Below, in pieces: positions 63,496 to 64,000 of a stretch of DNA of 64,000 nt. The notes below the pieces were generated by a model. That model saw nothing but the letters and a program-made list of their open reading frames with translations, made no database searches and had not been told where the DNA came from. The DNA is from an uncultured Thalassolituus sp. (GTDB lineage: Bacteria; Pseudomonadota; Gammaproteobacteria; Pseudomonadales; Oceanobacteraceae), in assembly GCF_950066645.1 (NCBI RefSeq), contig NZ_CATMFB010000006.1, forward strand, positions 62,001-126,000, in the 5' to 3' direction. Position numbers and translations under genes: made by a program. Position 1 is the stretch's first letter, and every line of letters starts with the position of its first letter.

Positions 63496-64000
63496 ATTTC
63501 AGTTCCTGAAGCTGCTCGTCCGTCGGGTTAATACGCCAACGGTCATCCAGCTCAATATCACAGGCGGCGACTTCGTTACGGTAATCAATGACCACCGGAC
63601 AACCGTTTTCCAGCGGCCGTAGCATGGCCGACAGACGTTTACAGAAATTGTCATCCACGGCATCGCCGTCCAGACGGACACGTACCGAGCGGGCAAAATT
63701 CAGGCGCGCCTGACTGATTTCCATCGCAGTACGCCCGGTGGCTTTCAGGCCTCCGGAGTAATCGTCATGACTGATCTGAGCTTCAACCACCAGCACCTTA
63801 TCTTTCGCCACCACTTCCCGGACCTGCTCGTAGACATCCGAAAACAGTGCGACTTCCATCCGCCCTGAACGGTCATCCAACGTGACAAAGCACATATTGT
63901 CGCCACGCTTGTTTTTCATCAGACGCATGTCGACCACCAGCCCCGCCAGTTTCTGCGGGGCTTTGGCCTCCTGCAGATGCGATAACCGGGTCGGTACCAG
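63455..64000 (-). CDS. dnaE: DNA polymerase III alpha subunit, C-terminal part (cut by window edge)
   Basis: The last 181 residues of DnaE; the gene continues beyond the right edge. The visible part begins in the OB-fold region (LAGLVVDMRLMKNKRGD, FVTLDDRSGRMEVALFSDVYE) and ends with the C-terminal tau-binding region, LKYEFGDDAVELVFG. The enzyme is the replicative polymerase. In many gammaproteobacteria accA lies between dnaE and tilS; here tilS follows directly with a 41-base overlap. Confidence 0.95.
   Translation of the reverse strand: MVPTRLSHLQEAKAPQKLAGLVVDMRLMKNKRGDNMCFVTLDDRSGRMEVALFSDVYEQVREVVAKDKVLVVEAQISHDDYSGGLKATGRTAMEISQARLNFARSVRVRLDGDAVDDNFCKRLSAMLRPLENGCPVVIDYRNEVAACDIELDDRWRINPTDEQLQELKYEFGDDAVELVFG

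Noticed and set aside
1-64000. Mobile elements, CRISPR arrays, tRNA or rRNA genes
   Set aside because: I scanned for transposase motifs, repeated spacers and tRNA or rRNA conserved cores on both strands and saw none; a tRNA scan by program would settle small RNAs.

Overview
This window looks like ordinary chromosome from a marine gammaproteobacterium. The gene content suggests an oil- or amine-using Oceanospirillales-type organism related to Thalassolituus, Oceanobacter or Marinobacter. That placement is inference from protein resemblance and synteny (purL-mltF-tadA, eutBC-eat, an AlkB/XylM-type hydroxylase, an amide/urea ABC operon); no rRNA or other phylogenetic marker was compared. I see no insertion sequence, prophage, CRISPR array or tRNA. 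About 57 genes are tightly packed, in short operons closed by clear stem-loop terminators.

Layout. 1-1146: start of a TonB-dependent receptor gene, transcribed away from a ferritin/bacterioferritin gene, with a 19-bp Fur-box-like site between them. 1388-5356: a large lipoprotein, then a VOC protein, a zinc-ribbon protein, a small lipoprotein and a membrane protein. 5471-14362: purL, mltF, tadA, a KefC-type antiporter with its KefF-type flavoprotein, and a YciH-type SUI1 protein. 14431-23842: an orphan sensor kinase, an Lrp-type regulator divergent from leuA, a FAN1-like VRR-NUC nuclease, a glycine-rich membrane protein, slyD and a UvrD-like helicase. 24002-28908: ethanolamine catabolism (eutB-eutC-permease) with a divergent EutR-like activator. 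29208-32954: a membrane di-iron hydroxylase with a XylA-type reductase, then an FMN reductase and a glutathione transferase.

33153-46385 is the most distinctive region. A 1128-residue sensor kinase has an NCS1-transporter-like N-terminus, a cysteine cluster, a kinase core and a receiver. It is paired with a LuxR-type response regulator. Both are divergent from a nine-gene run: a five-gene urea/short-chain-amide ABC transporter (UrtABCDE/FmdDEF type), amidase amiE, AAA+ gene amiB, formamidase fmdA and zinc-ribbon gene fmdB. A perfect TACGTCA-TT-TGACGTA inverted repeat sits in the divergent promoter region. I read this as one sense-import-hydrolyse module that recovers nitrogen (and carbon) from amides. 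With the ethanolamine genes, it suggests a cell geared to scavenging small organic nitrogen compounds.

46452-64000 is mostly housekeeping: deaD, ppnP, a GGDEF/EAL protein, a glutamine amidotransferase, ppiC, a CvfB-like S1 protein, ybiT, a secreted double-PilJ-domain protein, a GH114-type lipoprotein, a cNMP-binding protein, nhaD, a glutathione transferase, a thioesterase-like protein, a lipoprotein, tilS, and the 3' end of dnaE running off the right edge.
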